64,000 bases of DNA from Pseudomonas sp. L5B5 (GCF_020520285.1 NZ_CP084742.1:682001-746000); one strand, 5' to 3'; numbered from the stretch's first letter, positions 27,013 to 36,724 are shown. Translations and numbers: made by a program. The notes: generated from the sequence alone by a model not told the origin.

Positions 27013-28203
27013 ATGTCTATTGCTCAAGATCCGATTGTCATTGTCAGCGCCGTTCGTACCCCCATGGGCGGTTTCCAGGGTGACCTCAAGGGCCTCACCG
27101 CCCCGCAGCTGGGCGCCGAAGCCATTCGCGCCGCGGTGCAGCGAGCCGGAATTGGCGCTGACAGCGTGGAAGAAGTGCTGTTCGGCTGCGTACTGTCCGC
27201 AGGTCTCGGCCAGGCTCCGGCGCGCCAGGCGGCCCTGGGTGCCGGCCTGGACAAGGGCACCCGTTGCACCACCCTGAACAAGATGTGCGGCTCGGGCATG
27301 GAGGCTACTCTCCTGGCCCACGACATGCTGCTGGCCGGCAGCGCCGAGGTGGTGATCGCCGGGGGCATGGAAAGCATGTCCAACGCCCCGTACCTGCTGG
27401 ACCGCGCCCGCAGCGGCTACCGCATGGGCCATGGCAAGGTCCTGGACCACATGTTCCTCGACGGCCTGGAAGACGCCTACGACAAGGGGCGCCTGATGGG
27501 CACCTTTGCCGAGGACTGCGCCGAGGCCAACGGCTTCACCCGCCAGGCCCAGGACGACTTCGCCGTGGCCTCCCTGACCCGTGCCCAGCAAGCGATCAAG
27601 GACGGCCTGTTCAAGGACGAGATCGTGCCCCTGCAGGTGATGGTCGGCAAGGAATCGAGGCTGATCAGTGACGATGAGCAGCCGCCCAAGGCCAAGCTCG
27701 ACAAGATCCCCACCCTCAAGCCTGCGTTCCGCGACGGTGGCACCGTGACTGCGGCCAACTCCAGTTCGATTTCCGACGGCGCTGCGGCCCTGGTGCTGAT
27801 GCGCCGCTCCGAAGCCGCCAAGCGCGGCCTCAAGCCCCTGGCGGTGATCCACGGCCATGCGGCCTTCGCTGATAGCCCCGGGCTGTTCCCGGTGGCCCCG
27901 GTGGGTGCCATCGAGCGGCTGATGAAAAAGACCGGCTGGTCGCTGAACGAGGTCGACCTGTTCGAGATCAACGAAGCCTTCGCCGTGGTCAGCCTGGTGA
28001 CCATGAGCAAACTGGAAATCCCCCACGCCAAGGTCAACGTGCACGGCGGCGCCTGCGCCCTGGGCCATCCGATCGGGGCTTCCGGTGCGCGCATTCTGGT
28101 GACCCTGCTCTCGGCCCTGCGCCAGAAGGGCCTCAAGCGCGGTGTCGCCGCGATCTGCATCGGTGGTGGCGAAGCCACGGCCATCGCCGTTGAATGCCTG
28201 TAA
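27013..28203 (+). CDS. Acetyl-CoA acetyltransferase / thiolase (FadAx-like)
   Basis: This 396-residue thiolase has the nucleophile Cys in LNKMCGSGMEA, the NEAFAVV motif, the His in GGACALGHPIGASGAR, and the second Cys in AAICIGGGEATAI. It starts 12 bases after the dehydrogenase with GGAGG upstream of the ATG. It would cleave the 3-ketoacyl-CoA (for example 2-methylacetoacetyl-CoA) to acetyl-CoA plus a shortened acyl-CoA. A biosynthetic acetoacetyl-CoA role is possible but less likely in this operon. Confidence 0.93.
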   Translation: MSIAQDPIVIVSAVRTPMGGFQGDLKGLTAPQLGAEAIRAAVQRAGIGADSVEEVLFGCVLSAGLGQAPARQAALGAGLDKGTRCTTLNKMCGSGMEATLLAHDMLLAGSAEVVIAGGMESMSNAPYLLDRARSGYRMGHGKVLDHMFLDGLEDAYDKGRLMGTFAEDCAEANGFTRQAQDDFAVASLTRAQQAIKDGLFKDEIVPLQVMVGKESRLISDDEQPPKAKLDKIPTLKPAFRDGGTVTAANSSSISDGAAALVLMRRSEAAKRGLKPLAVIHGHAAFADSPGLFPVAPVGAIERLMKKTGWSLNEVDLFEINEAFAVVSLVTMSKLEIPHAKVNVHGGACALGHPIGASGARILVTLLSALRQKGLKRGVAAICIGGGEATAIAVECL

Positions 28204-28215
28204 CGAGGAATCCCG

Positions 28216-29343
28216 ATGTTGCCCAATGACGAACAAGTGCAGATCAGCGACGCGGCCCGGCAATTCGCCCAGGAGCGGCTCAAGCCCTTCGCCGCCGACT
28301 GGGACCGCGAACACCGGTTCCCCAGGGAAGCCATTGGCGAGATGGCCGAGATGGGTTTCTTCGGCATGCTGGTGCCCGAGCAGTGGGGCGGTTGCGACAC
28401 CGGCTACCTGGCCTATGCCATGGCCCTGGAGGAAGTCGCCGCCGGTGACGGCGCCTGTTCCACCATCATGAGCGTGCACAACTCGGTGGGCTGCGTGCCG
28501 ATCCTCAAGTTTGGCAACGATGACCAGAAGGAGCGCTTCCTCAAGCCCCTGGCCAGTGGGTCCATGCTGGGCGCCTTCGCCCTGACCGAGCCCCAGGCCG
28601 GCTCCGATGCCAGCAGCCTGAAGACCCGGGCCCGCCGCGACGGCGACCACTATGTGCTCAACGGCTGCAAGCAGTTCATCACGTCCGGGCAGAACGCCGG
28701 GGTGGTGATCGTGTTCGCGGTCACCGATCCGGCGGCCGGCAAGCGCGGCATCAGTGCCTTTATCGTGCCCACCGACTCGCCGGGCTACCAGGTCGCCCGG
28801 ATCGAGGACAAGCTCGGCCAGCACGCCTCGGACACCTGCCAGATCCTGTTCGAGGACGTGAAGGTACCGGTGGCCAACCGCCTGGGCGAGGAGGGCGAGG
28901 GCTACAAGATCGCCCTGGCAAACCTCGAAGGCGGCCGGGTCGGCATTGCCTCGCAGTCGGTGGGCATGGCCCGGGCCGCGTTCGAGGCGGCGCGCGACTA
29001 CGCCCGTGAGCGCGAGACCTTCGGCAAGCCGATCATCGAGCACCAGGCGGTGGCTTTTCGCCTGGCGGACATGGCCACCCAGATCGCCGTGGCGCGGCAG
29101 ATGGTGCACTACGCCGCCGCACTGCGCGACAGCGGCAAGCCTGCGCTGGTGGAAGCCTCGATGGCCAAGCTGTTCGCCTCGGAAATGGCCGAGAAGGTCT
29201 GCTCCGCGGCCTTGCAAACCCTGGGCGGCTATGGCTATTTGAGCGACTTCCCGCTGGAGCGGATCTACCGCGACGTGCGGATCTGCCAGATCTACGAAGG
29301 CACCAGCGACATTCAGCGCATGGTCATTTCGCGCAATCTCTGA
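28216..29343 (+). CDS. Acyl-CoA dehydrogenase (short/branched-chain type)
   Basis: This 375-residue FAD enzyme has the first family signature [18 protein letters not shown] and the FAD/substrate block [16 protein letters not shown]. The C-terminal [16 protein letters not shown] holds the catalytic Glu. It has the short/branched-chain layout (about 380 residues). It makes the 2,3-enoyl-CoA passed to the hydratase encoded next. The paralogue at 30280-31431 shares the same signatures, so their substrates probably differ in branching. Confidence 0.92.
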   Translation: MLPNDEQVQISDAARQFAQERLKPFAADWDREHRFPREAIGEMAEMGFFGMLVPEQWGGCDTGYLAYAMALEEVAAGDGACSTIMSVHNSVGCVPILKFGNDDQKERFLKPLASGSMLGAFALTEPQAGSDASSLKTRARRDGDHYVLNGCKQFITSGQNAGVVIVFAVTDPAAGKRGISAFIVPTDSPGYQVARIEDKLGQHASDTCQILFEDVKVPVANRLGEEGEGYKIALANLEGGRVGIASQSVGMARAAFEAARDYARERETFGKPIIEHQAVAFRLADMATQIAVARQMVHYAAALRDSGKPALVEASMAKLFASEMAEKVCSAALQTLGGYGYLSDFPLERIYRDVRICQIYEGTSDIQRMVISRNL

Positions 29344-29363
29344 CTTTTAGCAGGAGCTGATTC

Positions 29364-30137
29364 ATGAGCTACGAAACCATTCTGTTGGACATCAAGGACC
29401 GGGTCGGCCTGATCACCCTCAACCGCCCGCAAGCGCTGAACGCGCTCAATGCGCAGATCGTCAGCGAGGTGAACCAGGCCCTGGATCGCCTGGAAGCCGA
29501 CCCGAAGATCGGCTGCATCGTCATCACCGGTTCGAAGAAGGCTTTCGCCGCTGGTGCCGACATCAAGGAAATGGCCGAGCTGAGCTATCCGCAGATCTAC
29601 CTCGACGACCTGTTCAGCGACAGTGATCGGGTGGCCAACCGGCGCAAGCCGATCATCGCTGCAGTCAATGGCTTCGCCCTGGGCGGTGGCTGCGAACTGG
29701 CGCTGATGTGCGACTTCATCCTGGCCGGCGACAACGCCAAGTTCGGCCAGCCGGAAATCAACCTCGGCGTCCTGCCGGGCATGGGCGGCACCCAACGCCT
29801 GACCCGCGCCGTGGGCAAGGCCAAGGCCATGGAAATGTGCCTGACCGGGCGTTTTATCGACGCCGTCGAAGCCGAACGCTGTGGCATTGTCGCGCGCATC
29901 GTGCCGGCCGATGAGTTGGTGGAAGAAGCGCTGAAAGTCGCGGCAGTGATTGCCGGCAAATCGATCCCGGTGAGCATGATGATCAAGGAGAGCGTGAACC
30001 GCGCCTTCGAGGTCAGCCTGTCCGAAGGCGTGCGCTTCGAGCGCCGGGTGTTCCATGCAGCCTTCGCCACCCAGGACCAGAAGGAAGGCATGGCCGCCTT
30101 CATCGCCAAGCGCGACCCGCAGTTCAAGGACTGCTAA
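29364..30137 (+). CDS. Enoyl-CoA hydratase (FadB1x-like crotonase)
   Basis: This 257-residue crotonase has the oxyanion-hole block [12 protein letters not shown] and two catalytic Glu residues, in [12 protein letters not shown] and [18 protein letters not shown]. It ends the operon and is followed by a strong hairpin terminator. It hydrates a 2-enoyl-CoA such as tiglyl-CoA or crotonyl-CoA, and might also serve the facing valine pathway (methacrylyl-CoA). Confidence 0.93.
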   Translation: MSYETILLDIKDRVGLITLNRPQALNALNAQIVSEVNQALDRLEADPKIGCIVITGSKKAFAAGADIKEMAELSYPQIYLDDLFSDSDRVANRRKPIIAAVNGFALGGGCELALMCDFILAGDNAKFGQPEINLGVLPGMGGTQRLTRAVGKAKAMEMCLTGRFIDAVEAERCGIVARIVPADELVEEALKVAAVIAGKSIPVSMMIKESVNRAFEVSLSEGVRFERRVFHAAFATQDQKEGMAAFIAKRDPQFKDC

Positions 30138-30153
30138 CGCGGTTCGCAGCTAC

Positions 30154-30185
30154 AAAAAAAATCGCAGCCAAGGCTGCGATTTTTT
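30154..30185. terminator. Bidirectional rho-independent terminator
   Basis: The stem TCGCAGCC (30162-30169) pairs with GGCTGCGA (30172-30179). It is flanked by A8 on the left and T6 on the right, so it can stop transcripts from both the acyl-CoA operon (plus) and the facing dehydrogenase pair (minus). Confidence 0.92.
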
Positions 30186-30201
30186 GTGTCTTCAAGAACG
30201 C

Positions 30202-30266
30202 TATCGCGGGCAAGCCGCGCTCCTACATGAAAATGGCGTCCCTGTAGGAGCGAGGCTTGCCCGCGA
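30202..30266. repeat. REP doublet between convergent operons
   Basis: The sequence at 30202-30227 (TATCGCGGGCAAGCCGCGCTCCTACA) and its inverse at 30243-30266 match the REP sequence of the mtlE-mtlF doublet, with about 15 bases between the arms. It lies between the terminator and the stop of the dehydrogenase gene. Confidence 0.85.
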
Positions 30267-30279
30267 GGCTTTCACGCAA

Positions 30280-31431
30280 TCACACCAGGTAGTGCTTCAA
30301 CTCGCGAGCGATGAGCATGCGCTGGATCTCGCTGGAGCCTTCGTAGATCTGGGTGATCCGCGCGTCACGGTAGTAACGCTCCACCGGGTAGTCCTCCAGG
30401 TAGCCGTAGCCGCCATGGATCTGCATGGCCGAGGAGCAGACCTTCTCGGCCATTTCCGAGGCGAACAGCTTGGCCTGGGAAGCCTCGGACAGACACGGCT
30501 GGCCGGCGCTGCGCAGGCGCGCGGCGTGGAGGATCAGCAGGCGGGCAGCGTTGATCCTGGTGTGCATGTCCGCCAGCAGGTTGGCAATGCTCTGGTGCTC
30601 GATGATCGGCTTGCCGAACTGTACCCGGTCCCGGGAGTAGGCCAGGGCGGCTTCGAAGGCAGCGCGTGCGATCCCCAGGGCCTGGGCGGCGATGCCGATG
30701 CGTCCGCCTTCGAGGTTGGACAGGGCGATGGCCAGGCCCTTGCCCCGTTCACCCAGCAGGTTGGCCTCGGGGATGGTGCATTGGTTGAGGGTCACGGCGC
30801 AGGTATCAGAGGCGCGAATGCCCATCTTGTGTTCGGTACGATCGACGATGAACCCCGGGGTGTCGGTGGGTACCAGGAACGCCGACAAGCCTTTCTTGCC
30901 CAGCTCCGGGTCGGTGACGGCAAAGACGATGGCCAACTGCGCGCGCTTGCCATTGCTGACGAATTGCTTGGCGCCGTTGATCACCCACTGGCCGTCGCGC
31001 AGTTCGGCGCGGGTCTTGAGGTTATGTGCCTCGGAGCCGGCCTGGGGCTCGGTCAGGCAGAAGCAGCCGATGGCCTGGCCGCTGGCCAGGCGTGGCAGCC
31101 AGGCCTGCTTCTGTTCTTCGCTGCCGTAGTTGAGGATCGGCCCGCAGCCGACCGAGTTGTGGATGCTCATCAGGGCGCCGGTTGCACCGTCACCGGCGGC
31201 GATCTCCTCCACGGCCAGGGCGTAGGCCACATAGTCCAGGTAGCTGCCGCCCCATTCCTCGGGCACTACCATGCCCAGCAGGCCCAGTTCGCCCATCTTG
31301 CGCACCAGGGCGTCGTCGATCCAGCCGGCCTTTTCCCAGGCCTGGGCGTGGGGCGCGATCTCGCCGCGGGCAAAGTCCCGGGCCATGTCGCGGATCATCA
31401 CTTGTTCTTCGGTCAATTCGATGTCGTGCAT
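30280..31431 (-). CDS. Acyl-CoA dehydrogenase (isobutyryl-CoA dehydrogenase-like)
   Basis: This 383-residue enzyme has [31 protein letters not shown] and [16 protein letters not shown] with the catalytic Glu. The ATG at 31431 lies five bases after the hydrolase stop and has GGGAGC upstream. It is paired with a 3-hydroxyisobutyryl-CoA hydrolase gene, so the best reading is oxidation of isobutyryl-CoA to methacrylyl-CoA in valine catabolism. The pairing supports this; the sequence alone shows only a short or branched-chain enzyme. Confidence 0.88.
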   Translation of the reverse strand: MHDIELTEEQVMIRDMARDFARGEIAPHAQAWEKAGWIDDALVRKMGELGLLGMVVPEEWGGSYLDYVAYALAVEEIAAGDGATGALMSIHNSVGCGPILNYGSEEQKQAWLPRLASGQAIGCFCLTEPQAGSEAHNLKTRAELRDGQWVINGAKQFVSNGKRAQLAIVFAVTDPELGKKGLSAFLVPTDTPGFIVDRTEHKMGIRASDTCAVTLNQCTIPEANLLGERGKGLAIALSNLEGGRIGIAAQALGIARAAFEAALAYSRDRVQFGKPIIEHQSIANLLADMHTRINAARLLILHAARLRSAGQPCLSEASQAKLFASEMAEKVCSSAMQIHGGYGYLEDYPVERYYRDARITQIYEGSSEIQRMLIARELKHYLV

Positions 31432-31435
31432 GAGT

Positions 31436-32542
31436 TCAGCTCCCGCTGCCGTCAAAACCGCTGAAGAAGCTCGCTACCCGGTTGGCCTCGAGGGCTGCCA
31501 GGGTCGGCGGATTCCAGTGCGGGGTCTTGTCTTTGTCGATGATCAGGGCGCGCACACCCTCCATCAGGTCGCCACGCTCGAACCACTGCCGGTCCAGGTG
31601 CAGCTCCAGGGCGAAGCATTGCTCCAGGCTCAAGCGGCGGCCCTGGCGCAGCATCTCCAGGGTCACGGCCATGGCCAGCGGCGAGCGGGTTTCCAGCAGG
31701 TCGGCGGTCGCGCGTGCCCATTCATGGCTGTCGGCCACATTCACGCTGCGCAGCTGTTCGACGATACCGGGCACGTCCGGCTGGGCGAAGAAGTGATCGA
31801 TGGCCGGACGCAGGGCGGCCAAGGGGGCATCGGGCAGGCTCTGCACGCCGAGCTTGGCCAGCAGGCCCTGCAGGTCCTTGAGTGGCGAATGAGTCCATTG
31901 CAGGCGGTCCAGGCGCTGGTCGAGCAGGCCCAGCTTGTCGCTCTCCAGGTGCCAGTCGGCCAGGCCGCAGTACAGCGCGTCGGCAGCACGGATCTGCACC
32001 CCGCTGACCCCCAGGTAAGTACCCAGTTCGCCGGGCACTCGCGACAGGAAGTAGCTACCGCCGACATCCGGGAAGTAACCGATGGCCACCTCCGGCATCG
32101 CCAGGCGGCTGCGCTCGGTGACCACACGCAGGTCGGCGCCTTGCACCAGGCCCATGCCGCCGCCGAGGACGAAACCGTCCATCAGGGCCAGCACCGGCTT
32201 GCGGTAATGATGGAGCGTCAGGTCCAGGGCGTATTCCTCGACGAAGAACTCATCGTGCAAGGTGTCGCCGTTCTGGTAGCTGTCGTACAGCGAGCGGATA
32301 TCGCCGCCGGCGCAGAACGCCTTCTCGCCGGCGCCGCGCAGGACCACGGCATGGATCTCCGGAGCCTGGGCCCAGGCATCCAGTTGCTGCTGCAAGGTGC
32401 GCACCATGGACAGGGTGATGGCATTGAGGCCGGCGGGGCGATTGAGGGTCAGGTGGCCGATGTGGTTACGCACCTCGACCAGCACCTCATCCTGAGGAGC
32501 ATCGAATGCCCGTGCCGTGGGGGATGAAACCTGAGCAGTCAT
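31436..32542 (-). CDS. 3-hydroxyisobutyryl-CoA hydrolase (crotonase superfamily)
   Basis: This 368-residue protein is longer than hydratases. It has [31 protein letters not shown] and [20 protein letters not shown], the last with the Glu and Asp typical of 3-hydroxyisobutyryl-CoA hydrolases. The C-terminal ECH_2 domain is complete (to [11 protein letters not shown]). The ATG at 32542 has GGGAG seven bases upstream; a longer frame extends back 94 residues without features. It would release free 3-hydroxyisobutyrate, the step that removes reactive methacrylyl-CoA. Confidence 0.9.
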   Translation of the reverse strand: MTAQVSSPTARAFDAPQDEVLVEVRNHIGHLTLNRPAGLNAITLSMVRTLQQQLDAWAQAPEIHAVVLRGAGEKAFCAGGDIRSLYDSYQNGDTLHDEFFVEEYALDLTLHHYRKPVLALMDGFVLGGGMGLVQGADLRVVTERSRLAMPEVAIGYFPDVGGSYFLSRVPGELGTYLGVSGVQIRAADALYCGLADWHLESDKLGLLDQRLDRLQWTHSPLKDLQGLLAKLGVQSLPDAPLAALRPAIDHFFAQPDVPGIVEQLRSVNVADSHEWARATADLLETRSPLAMAVTLEMLRQGRRLSLEQCFALELHLDRQWFERGDLMEGVRALIIDKDKTPHWNPPTLAALEANRVASFFSGFDGSGS

Positions 32543-32889
32543 CACTAACTCCCTGCTTTTATTGTCTTTATATGAGGCTCGCGGACGAGCATCGGCGGAT
32601 CGTATCAGTGCAAATTTGCCAAGTACAACCGGAAAAGCTGCAGGTTGGCTGTGCATTTTTGCATGGACACACAGGTTCGGTGAGCCGCTGGCGAACGCTC
32701 TGGAATCCTGCTTGGCGGCCCATGGCCGGGGCACTGGTGACAGGTGCGTCAACAGGCATCGGCCAATGGCGGACAAACCGATGATGCTCTTGACCTGAGT
32801 CCGGTTCCAGGCCCGTACCCGCACTATGCTGGAGCGCCATCAGCGTAGTGCCGAGCCTGATCTGCCCGATCCCAGCTGGAGCCCTTGTC
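32543..32889. promoter_or_regulatory. Divergent control region between the valine pair and the AstA-like gene
   Basis: About 350 bases hold no intact gene. The region must carry promoters for the hydrolase pair (minus) and the succinyltransferase (plus). A small piece at 32722-32784 could be the start of a lost short-chain dehydrogenase gene; see that entry. Confidence 0.4.
32722..32784 (+). pseudogene. Possible remnant of a short-chain dehydrogenase start
   Basis: The 20 codons from the ATG at 32722 begin MAGALVTGASTGIG, which is the exact cofactor motif (TGxxxGIG) at the usual distance from an SDR start. They then turn into unrelated residues and stop. Nothing further downstream continues the fold. 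Either this is a decayed gene fragment or a chance match in GC-rich sequence. Confidence 0.3.
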
Positions 32890-33924
32890 ATGATCGTTCG
32901 TCCTGCATCCCTGGCCGACCTGCCGGCCCTCATGGTCCTGGCCCGCAGCGCCGGCCCCGGCCTGACCACCTTGCCCGTCGATGCCAACCGCTTGTGCCAG
33001 CGCCTGGAGTGGGCGCAGAAAACCTTCGCCGGAGAGGCCGAGCGGGCCGACGCCGACTACCTGTTCGTGCTCGAGAGCGATCCAGGCCAGGTGGTGGGGA
33101 TCTGCGCCCTGGCTGGCGCGGTGGGCATGCGCGAGCCCTGGTACAACTACCGCCTGGGCCTGTTTACCGCCACGTCCCGGCAGCTGGGGCTCAACCGGCA
33201 GTTGCCCACGCTGTTTCTGGGCAACGACATGACCGGTCACTCGGAGCTGTGCTCGCTGTTCCTGCATGCCGATTACCGCGATGGGCTCAACGGGCGCTTG
33301 CTGTCCAAGGCGCGGTTGCTGTTCCTGGCCGAGTTTCGCCAGTGCTTCGGTGACAAGGTGATCGCCGAGATGCGTGGTTACTGCGACGACAATGGCGTCT
33401 CGCCGTTCTGGGAGGGGTTGGGCCGGCATTTCTTCAAGATGGATTTCGCCGATGCCGATCATCTCACCGGGCTGGGCAACAAGACTTTCATCGCCGAACT
33501 GATGCCCAAGTTCCCGTTGCCCACCTGCCTGCTGCCGGAGGCGGCCCGGGCCGTGATCGGCAGGGTGCACCCCAACACCGAGCCCGCCCTGCGCATGCTC
33601 AGGGCCGAGGGTTTCGGCTTCAAGGACTACATCGACATCTTTGATGGCGGGCCACTGATCGAATGCGCCACCGGCGACATCCGTGCGGTGCGTGACAGCC
33701 AAATCCTGCAGTTGGCCATCGGCACCCCGGGGGACCGGGCCAGCCCTTACCTGATCCACAATCGCCAGTTCGCCGCTTGCCGGATCACCGCCGCGCCGGC
33801 CCGACTCGCCGCGGGCACCTTGATCGTCGAGGCGACCACCGCCCGGGGTCTGGGGCTGGTGCCCGGAGCGTCGGTGCGAGCGGTCAGCCTGTCGGCGCCG
33901 GTCCGTCAATGCCAGGCGGCCTAG
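32890..33924 (+). CDS. Arginine N-succinyltransferase-like acyltransferase (AstA family, orphan copy)
   Basis: This 344-residue protein has AstA features: an N-terminal MIVRPASLADLPAL, GREPWYNYRLG-like residues (MREPWYNYRLG), and GHSELCSLFLHADYRDG. EMRGYCDDNGVSPFWEGLGRHFF, also typical, lies about residues 160-182. True AstA genes sit with other arginine succinyltransferase pathway genes; this one is alone. The ATG at 32890 has GGAG nine bases upstream. Its 3' end overlaps the end of the converging GT83 gene by 41 bases. It may use arginine or another amine; substrate not determined. Confidence 0.82.
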   Translation: MIVRPASLADLPALMVLARSAGPGLTTLPVDANRLCQRLEWAQKTFAGEAERADADYLFVLESDPGQVVGICALAGAVGMREPWYNYRLGLFTATSRQLGLNRQLPTLFLGNDMTGHSELCSLFLHADYRDGLNGRLLSKARLLFLAEFRQCFGDKVIAEMRGYCDDNGVSPFWEGLGRHFFKMDFADADHLTGLGNKTFIAELMPKFPLPTCLLPEAARAVIGRVHPNTEPALRMLRAEGFGFKDYIDIFDGGPLIECATGDIRAVRDSQILQLAIGTPGDRASPYLIHNRQFAACRITAAPARLAAGTLIVEATTARGLGLVPGASVRAVSLSAPVRQCQAA

Positions 33925-35335
33925 GCGGCTGCCCCGGGCACTGGAACAGCACGCTCTGGCTGGCCCGCAGTCGCTCCTGGCAACCCAGGGCCGCCAGTTG
34001 CCGGCTGACCGGCGCCAGGTCTTTCTGCCGTCGTACCAGGTAGAACGCCTGGTTGCTGGGCAGTTGCTCCAGGTTCTCGACTCGTCGTGCCTGGCCTGCG
34101 GTGTAGAACTGCGCCGAGTAGGACCGTCGACCCCAGTAATAAAGAGGTGCCGGTTGGCTGGCCTGCAGGCTGTTCCAGGCCAGGGCCATGGCTTGCTGGT
34201 TCTGCGGGCGTTGCAGGGCCGAGTCGTTGGTCACGGTGAACAGCAGCCCCAGCGGCAGCAGCAGGGCCAGGCCCAGTACCAGAAGCGAGGTTTTCCTGGC
34301 GCCGCGATGCCGGGGTGAGCTCAGGGCCAGCGCCAGCAACAGGCACCAGGCGGGCAGGGCGGGCAACACGTAGGTCCACAGGATGTTGCCGGAAAAAGTA
34401 AAGAACAGCGGCGTGACCAGCGCCCACAAGGTGACGAAGCTCAGGCGCCGGTCCATCTGCCCGGGCTGCCGGTAGACCTTGTACAGCAAAGGCAGCAGCA
34501 GGCTCCAGGGCAGCAGAGCCATCAGCAGTTCCAGCCAGATGCTGGCGTAGGGGCGTTCATGGGCGCTGCCGTACAGGTCGCCGGCCCAATCGCTGATGAC
34601 GTAGCGTTTCCAGTGCTCGCCCACCAGGAAGTAATCGAGGAACCCCGGGGTACGCCATTCGGCCAGCACGTACCAGGGCACGGCGACCAGCAGCATCAGG
34701 CCCAGGCCAGTGAGCCAGGGCAACTGCCACACGCTACGCCACTGCCTGTTGAACAGCGTCCACAACCCGGCCTGGGCCCCCACCAGCACCAGTACCAGCG
34801 GCCCCTTGGCCAGCAACCCCAGGCCCAGCCCGAAAAAACCGGCCAGCGCCCAATTGCGTTCGCCATGCACGGTGCCGCGCCAGAAGCCGTAGCTGGCCAG
34901 CACAATGGCGAAGCTCAAGGCTGGATCGGTCAACACCACGCCTGCCGCCAACAGGCCCAGACCGGAACTGGAAAACAGGATGGCCGCCAGCAGCCCGGTG
35001 CGTTCGTCGTACTCCTGGCGGGCGAAACGGATCAGCAACAGGCAACTGGCGAGGTGGAACAGCCAGGCTGGCAGGCGCACGGCGAACTCATTGATACCCA
35101 GCCACTGCATGCCCAGGGCCTGGCTCCAGAACGCCAGCGGCGGCTTGCCCCAGAACGGCACACCGTAGTCGAACATCGGCGTTACCCAGTCATCGAGTTC
35201 AAGCATCTTGCGGGCCATCTCGGCATAACGCGCTTCCGAGGTGTCCATCAAGGGATACAGGCCCAGGGTGGCCAGGCGCAGGCCGAGAATGCAGAGCAGC
35301 AGCCACCACAGGTGGCGAGTGGACAGGTTGTTCAT
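33884..35335 (-). CDS. GT83-type lipid-linked sugar transferase (ArnT-like, Gtr cassette)
   Basis: This 483-residue polytopic protein has around eleven helices. The motif MDTSEARYAEMARKML (residues 31-46) sits in the first periplasmic loop, matching the PMT/ArnT acidic motif that contacts the acceptor. WGKPPLAFWSQA and AKGPLVLVL also follow ArnT-like proteins. Its gene overlaps the GtrB-like gene by four bases (ATGA). With GtrA and GtrB homologues it would use undecaprenyl-phosphate-sugar on the periplasmic side to decorate lipopolysaccharide, exopolysaccharide or lipid A. It is not the arnT of the arn operon (see 47169). The acceptor is unknown. Confidence 0.82.
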   Translation of the reverse strand: MNNLSTRHLWWLLLCILGLRLATLGLYPLMDTSEARYAEMARKMLELDDWVTPMFDYGVPFWGKPPLAFWSQALGMQWLGINEFAVRLPAWLFHLASCLLLIRFARQEYDERTGLLAAILFSSSGLGLLAAGVVLTDPALSFAIVLASYGFWRGTVHGERNWALAGFFGLGLGLLAKGPLVLVLVGAQAGLWTLFNRQWRSVWQLPWLTGLGLMLLVAVPWYVLAEWRTPGFLDYFLVGEHWKRYVISDWAGDLYGSAHERPYASIWLELLMALLPWSLLLPLLYKVYRQPGQMDRRLSFVTLWALVTPLFFTFSGNILWTYVLPALPAWCLLLALALSSPRHRGARKTSLLVLGLALLLPLGLLFTVTNDSALQRPQNQQAMALAWNSLQASQPAPLYYWGRRSYSAQFYTAGQARRVENLEQLPSNQAFYLVRRQKDLAPVSRQLAALGCQERLRASQSVLFQCPGQPPRPPGIDGPAPTG

Positions 35336-36324
35336 CGGCTCGATTCTTGTTCGTCGACGTGGCAGGTGGGCGGTGCTGGCAACTGGCGAGGGAAGCCTCC
35401 GAAGGTGCTGCGCAGGAAGTACAGCGGCCGGCGCTTGACCTCCACCAGCGCGGCGCCGATGTATTCACCGACCATGGCGATGCCGACCAGGGCCAGGGCC
35501 AGGGCACCGAGAATCAGATGGTCGATGCTGAAGGTGTCGACGAACCATTGGTGCAGCAAGTAGGAGGCTGTCAGCAGCAGTGTTGCCAGGCTCACGACGC
35601 TGAACCAGCGCAGCGGCTTGCGAGAGAACGCCAGGACGCCCTCCATGGCCAGGTCCACCAGGGCCATCGGGCTCCACTTCGATTCGCCAGCCTTGCGCCG
35701 TGCTCTCTGGTAGGGGATCTCGACCGTCTTGAAACCGAGCCAGTTGACCAGGCCTTTCATCAACGTGGCGCGTTCGGGCATGTTGCGCAGGGCGTTCAAC
35801 GGCGCGGGACCGATCAGGCGGAAGTCGCTGACGTCCGGTGGCACCGGGTACTTGTCCACCAAAAGGTTCATCAGCTTGTAGTAGAGCCGTGCGCTCAGGC
35901 GCTTGCCGGCCGTGTCGCTGCGCCGGTCGCTGCGCTGCATGTTGACGATGTCGTTGCCGGCCAGCCAGTGGCGAACCATGGCCGGAATCAGTTCTGGTGG
36001 GTCCTGCAAGTCGGCATCGATGAACAGCACGGCATCTCCGGCTGCGTGATCGATACCCGCGGACATCGCCGATTCCTTGCCGAAGTTGCGGCTCAAGTTC
36101 AGGCAACGGACCCGGGGCGCACGGCAGAATTGCTCCAGTAGTTCATCACTTCCATCATGACTGCCGTCGTTGACATACAACACTTCGTAGGCCACGGGTA
36201 ATGCACTCAATACCAACATCAGGCGATGGTGGAATTCAGGTAGTACATGGGCTTCGTTATAGCAGCAGATAATCACGCTGATCAGCTGCTGGTAATCCGT
36301 TTGCACGCAACTAGGCAGTTTCAT
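35332..36324 (-). CDS. GtrB/DPM1-like polyprenyl-phosphate sugar transferase
   Basis: This 330-residue GT2 enzyme has ISVIICCYNEAHVLPEF, a DGSHDGSDE donor loop, FIDADLQDPPELIPAM (the DxD motif), and KWSPMALVDLAMEGVLAF before two C-terminal helices. This is the GtrB/ArnC/dolichol-phosphate-mannose synthase pattern. It would transfer glucose or another hexose from a nucleotide sugar to undecaprenyl phosphate in the cytoplasm. Its start overlaps the GtrA-like gene by 14 bases. Confidence 0.9.
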   Translation of the reverse strand: MKLPSCVQTDYQQLISVIICCYNEAHVLPEFHHRLMLVLSALPVAYEVLYVNDGSHDGSDELLEQFCRAPRVRCLNLSRNFGKESAMSAGIDHAAGDAVLFIDADLQDPPELIPAMVRHWLAGNDIVNMQRSDRRSDTAGKRLSARLYYKLMNLLVDKYPVPPDVSDFRLIGPAPLNALRNMPERATLMKGLVNWLGFKTVEIPYQRARRKAGESKWSPMALVDLAMEGVLAFSRKPLRWFSVVSLATLLLTASYLLHQWFVDTFSIDHLILGALALALVGIAMVGEYIGAALVEVKRRPLYFLRSTFGGFPRQLPAPPTCHVDEQESSR

Positions 36325-36724
36325 TGTTGAAAGTCCAGGTTCGATTGATCCAGTAACTGCCCAGGGTCAGGCAGAGCGTGCTGAGCAGTTGCATCGACAG
36401 TGGCGAGTCTGGCCTCAGGGCCAGCAGGCACAGCATCAGCAGAGCGTTGCCGAGGTTGTAGGCACAGGCCGTCACGCAGAAACGCAGGGCTTGATCGGCG
36501 CGGGCCGACTGGTCGCCCTGGGGGAAAGTCCAGCGCCTGTTGCCCTGGTAGCTGAGCCAGGTGCCCAGGCCGGCACCGAGCAGGCTGGCCAGCAGGGCAG
36601 GGAGCGAGCCGAGCAGTAGCAGGAACACCATATAATGGCCAAGGGTGGCGATGGCACCCACCAGCAGATAACGAGAAAGTTGTTTTAGTTGAGGGTCGAA
36701 CGATAGTTTCAATGGTCCCGGCAT
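36311..36724 (-). CDS. GtrA-family membrane protein (putative lipid-sugar flippase)
   Basis: This 137-residue protein has four helices and the GtrA pattern. QLSRYLLVGAIATLGHYMVF lies in the first helix; SYQGNRRWTFPQG and a terminal SYWINRTWTF follow. These are typical of small proteins thought to flip undecaprenyl-phosphate-glucose across the inner membrane. It is the first gene of the three-gene cassette. A hairpin in the leader covers the GGGA ribosome site just upstream of the ATG. Confidence 0.9.
   Translation of the reverse strand: MPGPLKLSFDPQLKQLSRYLLVGAIATLGHYMVFLLLLGSLPALLASLLGAGLGTWLSYQGNRRWTFPQGDQSARADQALRFCVTACAYNLGNALLMLCLLALRPDSPLSMQLLSTLCLTLGSYWINRTWTFNNETA

Noticed and set aside
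26191..29217. A 1008-codon open frame on the minus strand
   Set aside because: It mirrors the SDR, thiolase and dehydrogenase genes. Its residues are a His/Gly/Gln-rich shadow of GC-rich codons and show no domain.
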